64,000 nt of DNA from contig CM065817.1 of NCBI GenBank assembly GCA_033398695.1, positions 63,290,001 through 63,354,000 on the forward strand, written 5' to 3'. The stretch comes from Orobanche coerulescens. Lineage: Eukaryota > Streptophyta > Magnoliopsida > Lamiales > Orobanchaceae. The translations under genes were made by a program, and so were the position numbers. The notes beneath the pieces are model-generated. The model was not told the DNA's origin, ran no database searches, and was given only the letters and a program-made list of their open reading frames with translations. Below, in pieces: positions 32,795 through 45,783 of this stretch; the first letter of the stretch is position 1, and every line of letters starts with the position of its first letter.

Positions 32795-33514
32795 ATCACC
32801 CCCTTTACAAAATTTCGTCCTCGAAATTGAGCTTAAATAAAGAACTTTGAAAATCTATATCAAACCTTGTATGAGTATTTTCATCAATAACTTTAAAAAT
32901 ATCGTGCCAGCAAAAACATCACTTTGAAACCTTTCTTTGAAATCATATTTGTTCCTTTAGGATAACATTTAAACTTTCACATATCTTTTGCCGACACAAT
33001 CATTCTATACTCATACCGAAATTTTAAGTCTTCATAAAAGAGTGAATGCTTGAAAACATTACCTCGGAGTCGACGTTGGGCAGCAACGATGAACCACATA
33101 TTCTCTCGAAAATATAATCATGCCGTAATTATTCGTTATACTTTTAAAAATAAGAAAGTTTTGAAATATCTTGTTTTGTATAAGTAAATCTTTTTTTTTT
33201 TAAACCTCCTTAACTGTATAGTCCCATACCTATACAGTCTTGGAATACCTCTCGTTCTGGTGAGAATTCGGTTCAGTCATGTCCCCCTCCGCCTGGAAGC
33301 CTTGTCAGGAGCCGCTCATTGTCCGTTCCCTTTTTCTTATTGCACCGGCGATCACTCCCCTTTCTCGAAGCCGCTCATTGTCCGTGCCCTTTTCTATTGC
33401 ACCGGCGATCACTCCCCGCCCTCATCGGCCCCGGGTGTCACATGTTCACCAGCTTCCGCTTGGTTCATCCCCAAATCTCACCGTACTGAGAGAGGACTTG
33501 CTCCGATACCATTC
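32795..33514 (-). repeat. Family B internal region 3
   Basis: 720 bp, same parts as internal region 2. The polypurine C-run is shorter and interrupted (ATCACCCCCTTT). Confidence 0.9.
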
Positions 33515-33627
33515 TGTAACGCCCTGACTTTCTTAATTAAAAAGAACGTTACACGGCTCAAATTTTTCCTTAAAATTTTTATATAAATTCGGAGTATTTG
33601 CGGAGGTATTTTAGTCAGTAAATCTTC

Positions 33628-33749
33628 TGTAATACCCGGTTGTAATTCAGTCATTATCATTCAGTAATTTCATTCGGTGATTGTCACTCAGTGGATTTTC
33701 ACTCATTTATAATTATTCATCAATCATGTTCATTCACTCGTGTTCACCG
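33628..33749 (+). repeat. Family D LTR start fragment
   Basis: TGTAATACCCGGTTGTAATTC matches the reverse complement of the end of the D LTR (23945 backwards). It is cut after 122 bp by the TRG LTR. Confidence 0.85.
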
Positions 33750-34956
33750 TGTTGTTGCCCAAAATATTTATCCGAAGATTAATACTGCTGGAAGACGGAC
33801 AACAAACAACAATTGCGGGAGCACTTCCGAGAGAAGATAAACAATACAAGATTTGCCGAGTTTGTTAGGCCCGGGCTTGAATGCTCTCGCGAGATGATAT
33901 TAATACGAATATTCGTGGATACAAGTATTAATGTGAGAAATCTAGATACAATGAGTGTAAAAAGACTCTGTTAATCCGGCTCTTGAGCGAAGCTCGGTGT
34001 TCTTCGTCCCCGCCGATCGTCTTCCTGATGAGAGAGGCCGGGAGAAGTAAGACCGAATGATAGCTGTTGCCAAGAGTTGGAGATAGCCAAGTGCTGGGTG
34101 TTGATTCTGTCTAGTGTGCTGAAATCGCGATAATGCCACAGAGAGTTTTATGTGCTAAAATCTCGGTTCAGTGCGGAAGAATTTCCGTCCTTGGACAAGT
34201 GCTGGGAGCCTTGTATATATAGGGGCAGCCGGGTCCTGTCCTCTAGCGGGCGATCGCCTTCCGGCCATTATAATAATGGGGCGATCGTCTGCCGACCAAT
34301 ATTATAATGGGGCGATCTCCTGGGATGTCGGGCTAAAGTCCAAGGTAGTGGCTGGCAGTCCGTATAAAGTCCAATGCAGTGGCTGGCGCCAGCTGGGCGG
34401 TCCAATGAGGATCCAGCACGCGTTCGGAGTCACTGTCACATGTGGCCCTACTGACAACTTTCGGCGGCTTGTCGGCTGGTGGAAAGATCCTGCCAGGCTG
34501 TGGTCAATGGCTCGAGATTCGCGAATCTTGTCTCGGCTCTTGCACGTGGTGCCAGTCTTGAGGCTCGGCCTTTGCCGACTGAATGGCCATCGGCCCTGAT
34601 CGACATGAGGAGGTCGTCTCTAGCTGGTCATCAGAGGTCGCCATCGGCCAGTTGCTGAGGGTCGGCCTTCGGTCGGTCACCAAGGGTCGGTCGGCAGATG
34701 CCGAGAGAGGATCGCCCGCTTGACGGTCGCCAGGAGTCGGTCGCCGAGTACCGAGTGACAATCGTATCTGAGGTCGATCGCTCGGCACCGGGACTTGTCC
34801 TGGGACCTTCGGTTGGCCGATTTAGCTTGGGCGCTGGGTTAAGGCTCGGCCGCCTGGTCGCTGATCGGCAGTTCGGCCTTGGCTGCTCGGCAGTGACTCG
34901 GTCGCCCGACCTCCAAGGCGATCGCCGGTCGGAAAGTGTTAATTCTTGACACAACA
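33750..34956 (-). repeat. TRG 3' LTR (in B LTR 3)
   Basis: 1207 bp; the plus strand reads TGTTGTTGCCC ... CTTGACACAACA. It is followed by the internal region with the C-run (minus-strand polypurine tract) at 34957. Confidence 0.92.
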
Positions 34957-36164
34957 ATTGCCCCCCAGCTTGCTCCTATGTTGAAGACATGGGGCGAGGT
35001 GGTTCTTGCTGGTGATCGTGTAAGGATGAGGACGGGCGATCTTGCTGAGCTGACTTAGGATTCGGACTTTGGGCTAACATGGTCGATTGGCTAGCTATCT
35101 TTCGGTCTTGTACCTGCAAAAAACAACATTGGCCGATCCCCCATGGAAACTTGGCGGTTTCGCTTGTATGAGGAAAAGTGCACAGTCGCGGAGATCGATG
35201 GACCGACTCCATGACCGTGTCTTGGTGCGCGAAGACATTGAGTGTCTCGTGACTCACTTTATTATGAGGGTCCTCTGTTAGGCTGCGCCTCGCCTCGTAT
35301 TTAAACGAAGGGCGTGCGGTCTCGGTCTAGAGGAGTCCTTGCGCGGGGCAGCGTCGGATGAATCAACTCCACCTCCGCGGCTTGTTAGCTCTGCTTCCAC
35401 CTCGGCCAGCCATGGAGATGGCCAACCTCGACGGTGTACGTTGAGACGGGGGTAATGGCACGCGTCCACTGATTAATGTTGGAGAGCCCTCAGACTACGC
35501 CGACCTCGTATTTAAACGAAGGGCGGGCGATCTCGGCCGAAAGGGACCTTGCATGGCCGAAGCAGCCGGTTCCATCGACTGCCAGGGCCATGGCTTTATG
35601 ATGTGCGGTAGAGGCGATCGCGAGCCTTAGTTCCTCATGTTAAATGCTGGAATGTAGATGGCAATCGTGTCCTCCGGATTGCTGATGATGTAGCGTGATG
35701 ATCGGCGATCGGGCCGGAAGACTGGCGATCGTCGCTCGGCAGCCGATCGCTTTATTTGTAGGTCGATATCGGCGATCGGGCGGGAGTTAGTCCCTTATTT
35801 AAAATGGTGGACTGTAGGCGGTGAGCAAGTCCTCCGGCTCTGCTGGATAGTAGCGATCGGGCTGGGAGACTGGAGGTCGTCGCGCGGGCGCCGATCGCTC
35901 TACTCCTAGGCTAAGAAGAAACCTCTGCCTGGACAGGAAATCTGCGGCTCTAGCCCGGAAGGCTGCATAGGTCGTCGGTTGGGTCTTCGTGAGATGCCTG
36001 AACATAGGCGAAAAACCCTGAAAACCTCCTAGGACCGCGTATAGGGCGGTCTCATCGTTTACGGGCTCGCCGTTGAGGATGATCACGTCTACCCGGTCGA
36101 TGTAGTCCGAGTCGGACTCCTCTTCTCCCTGCTTGATTTGCATCATGCGAAGGCGACCTTTTAA
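34957..36164 (-). repeat. TRG internal region, truncated inside gag
   Basis: It starts with the polypurine tract (34957-34970) and holds non-coding sequence to about 35780, then a gag fragment. It ends at a junction with the B LTR near 36165, so the gag 5' part, primer site and 5' LTR are gone. Confidence 0.85.
35799..36146 (-). pseudogene. TRG gag fragment (capsid C-terminal part)
   Basis: 115 open residues: MMQIKQGEEESDSDYIDRVDVIILNG ... FRARAADFLSRQRFLLSL. This aligns with the C-terminal third of the gag at 48850-50075. The pattern of the preceding residues in the full copy and the QxGEEESxxDYIxR block resemble Tat/Ogre-type Gag. The upstream part is lost at the junction with family B. 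Confidence 0.8.
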
Positions 36165-37013
36165 TTGTCGATTTGAGCTGTCTAATTGATCGGGATTTTT
36201 GAGGCCTTTTTAATTTTTGTAATAGAAATATGCTATGGGCGTTTTAAAGTAGAGGTTCATAGGTTTAAAATGATATATTATATCTAAAAAAATACGTCCG
36301 GTAACATGTATAAATAGGGGCTCAAATTCGGTTGAAAATCAACCTTACCCGGACAGCTGGAAGCATTATCCGAACAACTGGAAGCCTTATCCGGACAGCT
36401 GGCCGAGAAGCTTCTGTCGGTCGTGACCGACCTTATCCGGACAGCTGGCCGAGAAGCTTCTGTCGGTCGCGACCGACCTTATCCGGACACCTGACCGAGA
36501 AGCACTTCGGTCGTGGCCGACCTTTTCGGACAATTTGGGCGGCCTTATCCGGATAGTGGTCGAGAAGCTTCTGTCGGCCGTGACCGGCATCTGTCGATAG
36601 GCATGTCCGGTGGTGACCGACAGATGTCGGTCAAATTGGCTCAGCGGGTTCGACCCCTTCCCGATGTCCAAATTCGATTTTCCGATCTGTTCCGAACTCG
36701 TCGGAGTTAAATCTTCGATATGCTCGGAATGGATTTTCGATAATATTAAAATAATAATTTAATATTATTTTTGCAATATAAGTGTTCTGTAATGAAATTT
36801 TATCGTATCAAAATCGTCGGAACTTTTCGAAATCACTTTCATAAATTCTAAAAATGATCCTTATAATTCATTTTGAAATCTTTTCCTTTTAAGTCCTTCA
36901 TTTTATGCTAGGAACGTATCGGTCCAAGTATCAGACAACCTATAAATATTAAAATCAAAATCCATGATCGTTAGCAAAATAAATAGTATTTAAATAAGTA
37001 TTGGGGCGTTACA

Positions 37014-37731
37014 ATCCCCCCCCTTTAAAAAATTTCGTCCTCGAAATTGAGCTTCGTAAAGAACTTTGAAAATCTATATCAAACCTTGTATGAGTATTTT
37101 CATCAATAACTTTAAAAATATCGTGCCAGCAAAAACATCACTTTGAAACCTTTCTTTGAAATCATATTTTGTTCCTTTAGGATAACATTTAAACTTTCAC
37201 ATATCTTTTGCCGACACAATCATTCTATACTCATACTGAAATTTTAAGTCTTCATAAAAGAGTGAATGCTTGAAAACATTACCTCGGAGTCGACGTTGGG
37301 CAGCAGCGATGAACCACATATTCTCTCGAAAATATAATCATGCCGTAATTATTCGTTATACTTTTAAAAATAAGAAAGTTTTGAAATATCTTGTTTTGTA
37401 TAAGTAAATCTTTTTTTTAAACCTCCTTAACTGTATAGTCCCATACCTATACAGTATTGGAATACCTCTCGTTCTGGTGAGAATTCGGTTCAGTCATGTC
37501 CCCCTCCGCCTAGAAGCCTTGTCAGGAGCCGCTCATTGTCCGTTCCCTTTTTCTTATTGCACCGGCGATCACTCCCCTTTCTCGAAGCCGCTCATTGTCC
37601 GTGCCCTTTTCTATTGCACCGGCGATCACTCCCCGCCCTCATCGGCCCCGGGTGTCACATGTTCACCAGCTTCCGCTTGGTTCATCCTCAAATCTCACCG
37701 TACTGAGAGAGGACTTGCTCCGATACCATTC
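37014..37731 (-). repeat. Family B internal region 4
   Basis: 718 bp, same parts as internal region 2; almost identical to internal region 3. Confidence 0.9.
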
Positions 37732-37844
37732 TGTAACGCCCTGACTTTCTTAATTAAAAAGAACGTTACACGGCTCAAATTTTTCCTTAAAATTTTTATA
37801 TAAATTCGGAGTATTTGCGGAGGTATTTTAGTCAGTAAATCTTC

Positions 37845-37966
37845 TGTAATACCCGGTTGTAATTCAGTCATTATCATTCAGTCATTTCATTCGGTGATTG
37901 TCACTCAGTGGATTTTCACTCATTTATAATTATTCATCAATCATGTTCATTCACTCGTGTTCACCG
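37845..37966 (+). repeat. Family D LTR start fragment (copy in LTR 4)
   Basis: 122 bp, duplicate of 33628-33749. Confidence 0.85.
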
Positions 37967-39173
37967 TGTTGTTGCCCAAAATATTTATCCGAAGATTAAT
38001 ACTGCTGGAAGACGGACAACAAACAACAATTGCGGGAGCACTTCCGAGAGAAGATAAACAATACAAGATTTGCCGAGTTTGTTAGGCCCGGGCTTGAATG
38101 CTCTCGCGAGATGATATTAATACGAATATTCGTGGATACAAGTATTAATGTGAGAAATCTAGATACAATGAGTGTAAAAAGACTCTGTTAATCCGGCTCT
38201 TGAGCGAAGCTCGGTGTTCTTCGTCCCCGCCGATCGTCTTCCTGATGAGAGAGGCCGGGAGAAGTAAGACCGAATGATAGCTGTTGCCAAGAGTTGGAGA
38301 TAGCCAAGTGCTGGGTGTTGATTCTGTCTAGTGTGCTGAAATCGCGATAATGCCACAGAGAGTTTTATGTGCTAAAATCTCGGTTCAGTGCGGAAGAATT
38401 TCCGTCCTTGGACAAGTGCTGGGAGCCTTGTATATATAGGGGCAGCCGGGTCCTGTCCTCTAGCGGGCGATCGCCTTCCGGCCATTATAATAATGGGGCG
38501 ATCGTCTGCCGGCCAATATTATAATGGGGCGATCTCCTGGGCTGTCGGGCTAAAGTCCAAGGTAGTGGCTGGCAGTCCGTATAAAGTCCAATGCAGTGGC
38601 TGGCGCCAGCTGGGCGGTCCAATGAGGAGCCAGCACGCGTTCGGAGTCACTGTCACATGTGGCCCTACTGACAACTTTCGGCGGCTTGTCGGCTGGTGGA
38701 AAGATCCTGCCAGGCTGTGGTCAATGGCTCGAGATTCGCGGATCTTGTCTTGGCTCTTGCACGTGGTGCCAGTCTTGAGGCTCGGCCTTTGCCGACTGAA
38801 TGGCCATCGGCCCTGATCGACATGAGGAGGTCGTCTCTAGCTGGTCATCAGAGGTCGCCATCGGCCAGTTGCTGAGGGTCGGCCTTCGGTCGGTCACCAA
38901 GGGTCGGTCGGCAGATGCCGATAGAGGATCGCCCGCTTGACGGTCGCCAGGAGTCGGTCGCCGAGTACCGAGTGACAATCGTATCTGAGGTCGATCGCTC
39001 GGCACCGGGACTTGTCCTGGGACCTTCGGTTGGCCGATTTAGCTTGGGCGCTGGGTTAAGGCTCGGCCGCCTGGTCGCTGATCGGCAGTTCGGCCTTGGC
39101 TGCTCGGCAGTGACTCGGTCGCCCGACCTCCGAGGCGATCGCCGGTCGGAAAGTGTTAATTCTTGACACAACA
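37967..39173 (-). repeat. TRG 3' LTR (in B LTR 4)
   Basis: 1207 bp, duplicate of 33750-34956. Confidence 0.92.
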
Positions 39174-40373
39174 ATTGCCCCCCAGCTTGCTCCTATGTTG
39201 AAGACATGGGGCGAGGTGGTTCTTGCTGGTGATCGTGTAAGGATGAGGACGGGCGATCTTGCTGAGCTGACTTAGGATTCGGACTTTGGGCTAACATGGT
39301 CGATTGGCTAGCTATCTTTCGGTCTTGTACCTGCAAAAAACAACATTGGCCGATCCCCCATGGAAACTTGGCGGTTTCGCTTGTATGAGGAAAAGTGCAC
39401 AGTCGCGGAGATCGATGGACCGACTCCATGACCGTGTCTTGGTGCGCGAAGACATTGAGTGTCTCGTGACTCACTTTATTATGAGGGTCCTCTGTTAGGC
39501 TGCGCCTCGCCTCGTATTTAAACGAAGGGCGTGCGGTCTCGGTCTAGAGGAGTCCTTGCGCGGGGCAGCGTCGGATGAATCAACTCCACCTCCGCGGCTT
39601 GTTAGCTCTGCTTCCACCTCGGCCACCATGGAGATGGCCAACCTCGGCGGTGTACGTTGAGACGGGGTAATGGCACGCGTCCACCGATTAATGTTGGAGA
39701 GCCCTCGGACTACGCCGACCTCGTATTTAAACGAAGGGCGGGCGATCTCGGCCGAAAGGGACCTTGCATGGCCGGGCGCCGGTTCCATCGATTGCCAGGG
39801 CCATGGCTTTATGATGTGCGGTAGAGGCGATCGCGAGCCTTAGTTCCTCATGTTAAATCTTTGGAATGTAGATGGCAATCGTGTCCTCCGGATTGCGATG
39901 ATGTAGCGTGATGATCGCGATCGGGCCGGAAGATCGCGATCGTCGCTCGGCGGCCGATCGCTTTATTTGTAGGTCGATATCGGCGATCGGGCGGGAGTTA
40001 GTCCCTTATTTAAAATGGTGGACTGTAGGCGGTGAGCAAGTCCTCCGGCTCTGCTGGATAGTAGCGATCGGGCTGGGAGACTGGAGGTCGTCGCGCGGGC
40101 GCCGATCGCTCTACTCCTAGGCTAAGAAGAAACCTCTGCCTGGACAGGAAATCTGCGGCTCTAGCCCGGAAGGCTGCATAGGTCGTCGGTTGGGTCTTCG
40201 TGAGATGCCTGAACATAGGCGAAAAACCCTGAAAACCTCCTAGGACCGCGTATAGGGCGGTCTCATCGTTTACGGGCTCGCCGTTGAGGATGATCACGTC
40301 TACCCGGTCGATGTAGTCCGAGTCGGACTCCTCTTCTCCCTGCTTGATTTGCATCATGCGAAGGCGACCTTTT
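39174..40373 (-). repeat. TRG internal region, truncated (copy in LTR 4)
   Basis: Duplicate of 34957-36164. Compared with it, small changes cluster at CAG/CTG, for example around 39640-39960. Confidence 0.85.
40010..40357 (-). pseudogene. TRG gag fragment (copy in LTR 4)
   Basis: 115 residues, identical in translation to the fragment at 35799-36146, with the same truncation point. Confidence 0.8.
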
Positions 40374-40520
40374 TAATTGTCAGATTTGAGCTGTCTAATT
40401 GATCGGGATTTTTGAGGCCTTTTTAATTTTTGTAATAGAAATATGCTATGGGCGTTTTAAAGTAGAGGTTCATAGGTTCAAAATGATATATTATATCTAA
40501 AAAAATACGTCCGGTAACAT

Positions 40521-40845
40521 GTATAAATAGGGGCTCAAATTCGGTTGAAAATCAACCTTACCCGGACAGCTGGAAGCATTATCCGAACAGCTGGAAGCCT
40601 TATCCGGACAGCTGGCCGAGAAGCTTCTGTCGGTCGTGACCGACCTTATCCGGACAGCTGGCCGAGAAGCTTCTGTCGGTCGCGACCGACCTTATCCGGA
40701 CACCTGACCGAGAAGCTTCTGTCGGTCGTGACCGACCTTTTCCGGACAGCTGGACAGCCTTATCCGGATAGTGGTCGAGAAGCTTCTGTCGGCCGTGACC
40801 GGCATCTGTCGATAGGCATGTCCGGTGGTGACCGGCAGATGTCGG
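40521..40845 (-). promoter_or_regulatory. TATA-like box and palindrome repeats of family B LTR 4
   Basis: TATTTATA reads on the minus strand near 40521-40530. Upstream, a ~46-bp unit recurs that holds CAGCTG, AGAAGCTTCT and GTCGGTCGTGACCGAC; one copy (40675-40690) is the perfect 16-bp palindrome GTCGGTCGCGACCGAC. Equivalent blocks lie near 25390-25544 plus 28736-28900, 32100-32420, 36310-36630, 42820-43120 and 45076-45385. Confidence 0.65.
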
Positions 40846-41228
40846 TCAAATTGGCTCAGCGGGTTCGACCCCTTCCCGATGTCCAAATTCGATTTTCCGA
40901 TCTGTTCCGAACTCGTCGGAGTTAAATCTTCGATATGCTCGGAACGGATTTTCGATAATATTAAAATAATAATTTAATATTATTTTTGCAATATAAGTGT
41001 TCTGTAATGAAATTTTATCGTATCAAAATCGTCGGAACTTTTCGAAATCACTTTCATAAATTCTAAAAATGATCCTTATAATTCATTTTGAAATCTTTTC
41101 CTTTTAAGTCCTTCATTTTATGCTAAGAACGTATCGGTCCAAGTATCAGACAACCTATAAATATTAAAATCAAAATCCATGATCGTTAGCAAAATAAATA
41201 GGATTTAAATAAGTATTGGGGCGTTACA

Positions 41229-41949
41229 ATCCCCCCCCCCCCCCCTTTAAAAAATTTTGTCCTCGAAATTGAGCTTCGTAAAGAACTTTGAAAATCTATA
41301 TCAAACCTTGTATGAGTATTTTCATCAATAACTTTAAAAATATCGTGCCAGCAAAAACATCACTTTGAAACCTTTCTTTGAAATCATATTTTGTTCCTTT
41401 AGGATAACATTTAAACTTTCACATATCTTTTGCCGACACAATCATTCTATACTCATACCGAAATTTTAAGTCTTCATAAAAGAGTGAATGCTTGAAAACA
41501 TTACCTCGGAGTCGACGTTGGGCAGCAGCGATGAACCACATATTCTCTCGAAAATATAATCATGCCGTAATTATTCGTTATACTTTTAAAAATAAGAAAG
41601 TTTTGAAATATCTTGTTTTGTATAAGTAAATCTTTTTTAAACCTCCTTAATCGTATAGTCCCATACCTATACTGATTGGAATACCTCTCGTTACAGTGAG
41701 AATTCGGTTCGGTCATGTCCCCCTCCTTTAGAAGCCTTGTCAGGAGCCGCTCATTGTCCGTTCCCTTTTTCTTATTGCACCGGCGATCACTCCCCTTTCT
41801 CGAAGCCGCTCATTGTCCGTGCCCTTTTCTATTGCACCGGCGATCACTCCCCGCCCTCGTCGGCCCCGGGTGTCACATGTTCACCAGCTTCCACTTGGTT
41901 CATCCCCAAATCTCACCGTACTGAGAGAGGACTTGCTCCGATACCATTC
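41229..41949 (-). repeat. Family B internal region 5
   Basis: 721 bp with the longest C-run (about 14) in the polypurine tract. Several CAG/CTG sites around 41649-41720 differ from the other copies. Confidence 0.9.
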
Positions 41950-43510
41950 TGTAACGCCCTGACTTTCTTAATTAAAAAGAACGTTAAACGGCACAAATTT
42001 TCCCTTAAAATTTTTATATAAATTCGGAGTATTTGCGGAGGTATTTTAGTCAGTAAATCTTCAATAAAACTCGTTTATTCAAACATCAGTACAGTTTTAC
42101 AAAAACATGGGAAATCACATATTCGGACATAGTCCGTTGAAATTATATTCGTTGAAGAACATCAAGTGTTTCGTAAAAATAATAACAATTACGGCGACAA
42201 CATCTTTTATTCTTTAGAATTTCATCATGTTGGGAGTATGTATTCATCTTATGCTTGTCCCGTTCATCGATTCCTTAGCCTGAAAAACATAAACGACGAG
42301 GTGTGAGTACGCGAGCATACTCAGTGAGATTAAACCCTTATAAATCGTCAAAATCATGTCGTGTAATGCACATAAAACATTCTTATCTGTGTGAGACTCG
42401 TCTCCGATTTCTTTCATTCTTTCGACCCCTCGCGGGTCGTCATGTTACACGACACAACGATGACCGTAACATATTAAAACAGTATAACCTCACCTCGTTT
42501 GCTGAAATCTTGAAATATCTTCCTTTGAAATTTGGCTCGGTTGTCCTTCTTGGATCCCGGATACGCTTCTCCTAGCACTTGAAAATACTTTTTCATATTT
42601 CCGGTCATAAATTCTTGATGTAAAATCTGAAATCTCTTTGAGGACTTTTATCAAACACCTTTGAAAAATTTTCAGATTTGAGCTGTCTAATTTATCGGGA
42701 TTTTTGAGGCCTTTTTAATTTTTTTAATAGAAATATGCTACGGGCGTTTTAAAGTAGAGGTTCATAGGTTCAAAATGATATATTATATCTACAAAAATAC
42801 GTCCGGTAACATGTATAAATAGGGGCTCAAATTCGGTTGAAAATCAACCTTACCCGGACAGCTGGAAGCATTATCCGAGCATTTGGAAGCCTTATCAGAC
42901 GGTGGCCGAGAAGCTTGTCGGTCGTGGACCGACCTTATCCCGGACAGTGGCGAGAAGCTTCTCGGTCGCGACCGACCTTATCCGGACACGACCGAGAAGC
43001 TTCATGCATCGTGACCGACCTTTTCCGGACAGCTGGACAGCCTTATCCGGATAGTGGTCGAGAAGCTTCTGTCGGCCGTGACCGGCATCTGTCGATAGGC
43101 ATGTCGGCGGTGACCGGCAGATGTCGGTCAAATTGGCTCAGTGGGTTCGACCCCTTCCCGATGTCCAAATTCGATTTTCCGATCTGTTCCGGACTCGTCG
43201 GAGTTAAATCTTCGATATGCTCGGAACGTATTTTCGATAATATTAAAATAATAATTTAATATTATTTTTGCAATATAAGTGTTCTGTAATGAAATTTTAT
43301 CGTATCAAAATCGTCGGAACTTTTCGAAATCACTTTCATAAATTCTAAAAATGATCCTTATAATTCATTTTGAAATCTTTTCCTTTTAAGTCCTTCATTT
43401 TATGCTAGGAACATATCGGTCCAAGTATCAGACAACCTATAAATATTAAAATCAAAATCCATGATCGTTAGCAAAATAAATAGTATTTAAATAAGTATTG
43501 GGGCGTTACA
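41950..43510 (-). repeat. Family B LTR 5 (uninterrupted)
   Basis: 1561 bp without nested insertion, so it shows the native LTR length. TGTAACGCCCTG ... GGGGCGTTACA. Confidence 0.92.
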
Positions 43511-44217
43511 ATCCCCCCCCTTTAAAAAATTTCGTCCTCGAAATTGAGCTTAAAGAAAGAACTTTGAAAATCTATATCAAACCTTGTATGAGTATTTTCA
43601 TCAATAACTTTAAAAATATCGTACAAGAAAAACATCACTTTGAAACCTTTCTTTGAAATCATATTTTGTTCCTTTAGGATAACATTTAAACTTTCACATA
43701 TCTTTTGCCGACACAATCATTCTATACTCATACCGAAATTTTAAGTCTTCATAAAAGAGTGAATGCTTGAAAACATTACCTCGGAGTCGACGTTGGGCAG
43801 CAGCAATGAACCACATATTTTCTCGAAAATATAATCATGCCGTAATTATTCGTTATACTTTTAAAAATAAGAAAGTTTTGAAATATCTTGTTTTGTATAA
43901 GTAAATCTTTTTTTTTTAAACCTCCTTAACTGTATAGTCCCATACCTATACAGTCTTGGAATACCTCTCGTTCTGGTGAGAATTGTTCGATCATGTCCCC
44001 TCCGCCTAGAAGCCTTGTCAGAGCCGCTCATTGTCCGTTCCTTTTTCTTATTGCACCGCGATCACTCCCTTTCTCGGAGTCGCTCATTGTCCGTGCCCTT
44101 TTCTATTGCACCGCGATCACTCGCCTCGTCGGCCCCGGTGTCACATCTTCACCGGCTTCCGCTTGGTTCATCCCCAAATCTCACCGTCTTGAGAGAGGAC
44201 TTGCTCCGATACCATTC
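43511..44217 (-). repeat. Family B internal region 6
   Basis: 707 bp, with short losses in the duplicated segment (about 44020-44130). Confidence 0.88.
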
Positions 44218-45783
44218 TCGTAACGCCCGACTTTCTTAATTAAAAAGAACGTTACCGCTCAAATTTTTCCTTAAAATTTTTATATAAATTCGGAGTATTT
44301 GCGGAGGTATTTTAGTCGAGAAATCTTCAATAAAACTCGTTTATTCAAACATCGATGCTTTACAAAAACATGGGAAATCACATATTCGGACATAGTCCGT
44401 TGAAATTATATTCGTTGAAGAACATCAAGTGTTTCGTAAAAATAATAACAATTACGGCGACAACATCTTTTATTCTTTAGAATTTCATCATGTTGGGAGT
44501 ATGTATTCATCTTCTGCTTGTCCCGTTCGTCGATTCCTTAGCCTGAAAAACATAAACGACGAGGTGTGAGTACGCGAGCATACTCAGTGAGATTAAACCC
44601 TTATAAATCGTCAAAATCATGTCGTGTAATGCACATAAAACATTCTTATCTGTGTGAGACTCGTCTCTGATTTCTTTCATTCTTTCGACCCCTCGCGGGT
44701 CGTCATGTTACACGACACAACGATGACCGTAACATATTAAAACAGTATAACCTCACCTCGTTTGCTGAAATCTTGAAATATCTTCCTTTGAAATTTGGCT
44801 CGGTTGTCCTTCTTGGATCCCGGATACGCTTCTCCTAGCACTTGAAAATACTTTTTCATATTTCCGGTCATAAATTCTTGATGTAAAATCTGAAATCTCT
44901 TTGAGGACTTTTATCAAACACCTTTGAAAAATTATCAGATTTGAGCTGTCTAATTTATCGGGATTTTTGAGGCCTTTTTAATTTTTTTAATAGAAATATG
45001 CTACGGGCGTTTTAAAGTAGAGGTTCATAGGTTCAAAATGATATATTATATCTACAAAAATACGTCCGGTAACATGTATAAATAGGGGCTCAAATTCGGT
45101 TGAAAATCAACCTTACCCGGACAGCTGGAAGCATTATCCGAACAGCTGGAAGCCTTATCCGGACAGCTGGCCGAGAAGCTTCTGTCGGTCGTGACCGACC
45201 TTATCCGGACAGCTGGCCGAGAAGCTTCTGTCGGTCGCGACCGACCTTATCCGGACACCTGACCGAGAAGCTTCTGTCGGTCGTGACCGACCTTTTCCGG
45301 ACAGCTGGACAGCCTTATCCGGATAGTGGTCGAGAAGCTTCTGTCGGCCGTGACCGGCATCTGTCGATAGGCATGTCCGGCGGTGACCGGCAGATGTCGG
45401 TCAAATTGGCTCAGCGGATTCGACCCCTTCCCGATGTCCAAATTCGATTTTCCGATCTGTAACGGACTCGTCGGAGTTAAATCTTCGATATGCTCGGAAC
45501 GGATTTTCGATAATATTATAATAATAATTTAATATTATTTTTGCAATATAAGTCTTCTATAATGAAATTTTATCGTATCAAAATTGTCGGAACTTTTCGA
45601 AATCACTTTCATAAATTCTAAAAATGATCCTTATAATTCATTTTGAAATCTTTTCCTTTTAAGTCCTTCATTTTATGCTAGGAACGTATCGGTCCAAGTA
45701 ACAGACAACCTATAAATATTAAAATCAAAATCCATGATCGTTAGCAAAATAAATAGTATTTAAATAAGTATTGGGGCATTACA
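44218..45783 (-). repeat. Family B LTR 6 (uninterrupted)
   Basis: About 1566 bp. The first bases are altered (TCGTAACGCCC instead of TGTAACGCCC). Its palindrome block is well kept (45076-45385). Confidence 0.9.

Larger units (their letters stand above)
33515..37013 (-). repeat. Family B LTR 3 with D+TRG replacement
   Basis: The LTR runs normally for 113 bp, is replaced from 33628 to about 36165 by a D fragment plus a TRG element end, and resumes at GATTTGAGCTGTC. About 0.9 kb of the LTR itself is missing. Confidence 0.88.
37732..41228 (-). repeat. Family B LTR 4 with the same D+TRG replacement as LTR 3
   Basis: Same internal junctions as LTR 3 (D start 37845, TRG LTR 37967, return to B near 40374). 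The pair is near-identical over about 3.5 kb, so this is a duplicate of unit 3. Confidence 0.9.

Noticed and set aside
33942..34139. Open frames within TRG LTRs (also 20018, 30974, 38159, 50437)
   Set aside because: They cover the LTR promoter and end region in both orientations; recurrence follows copy number, not coding constraint.
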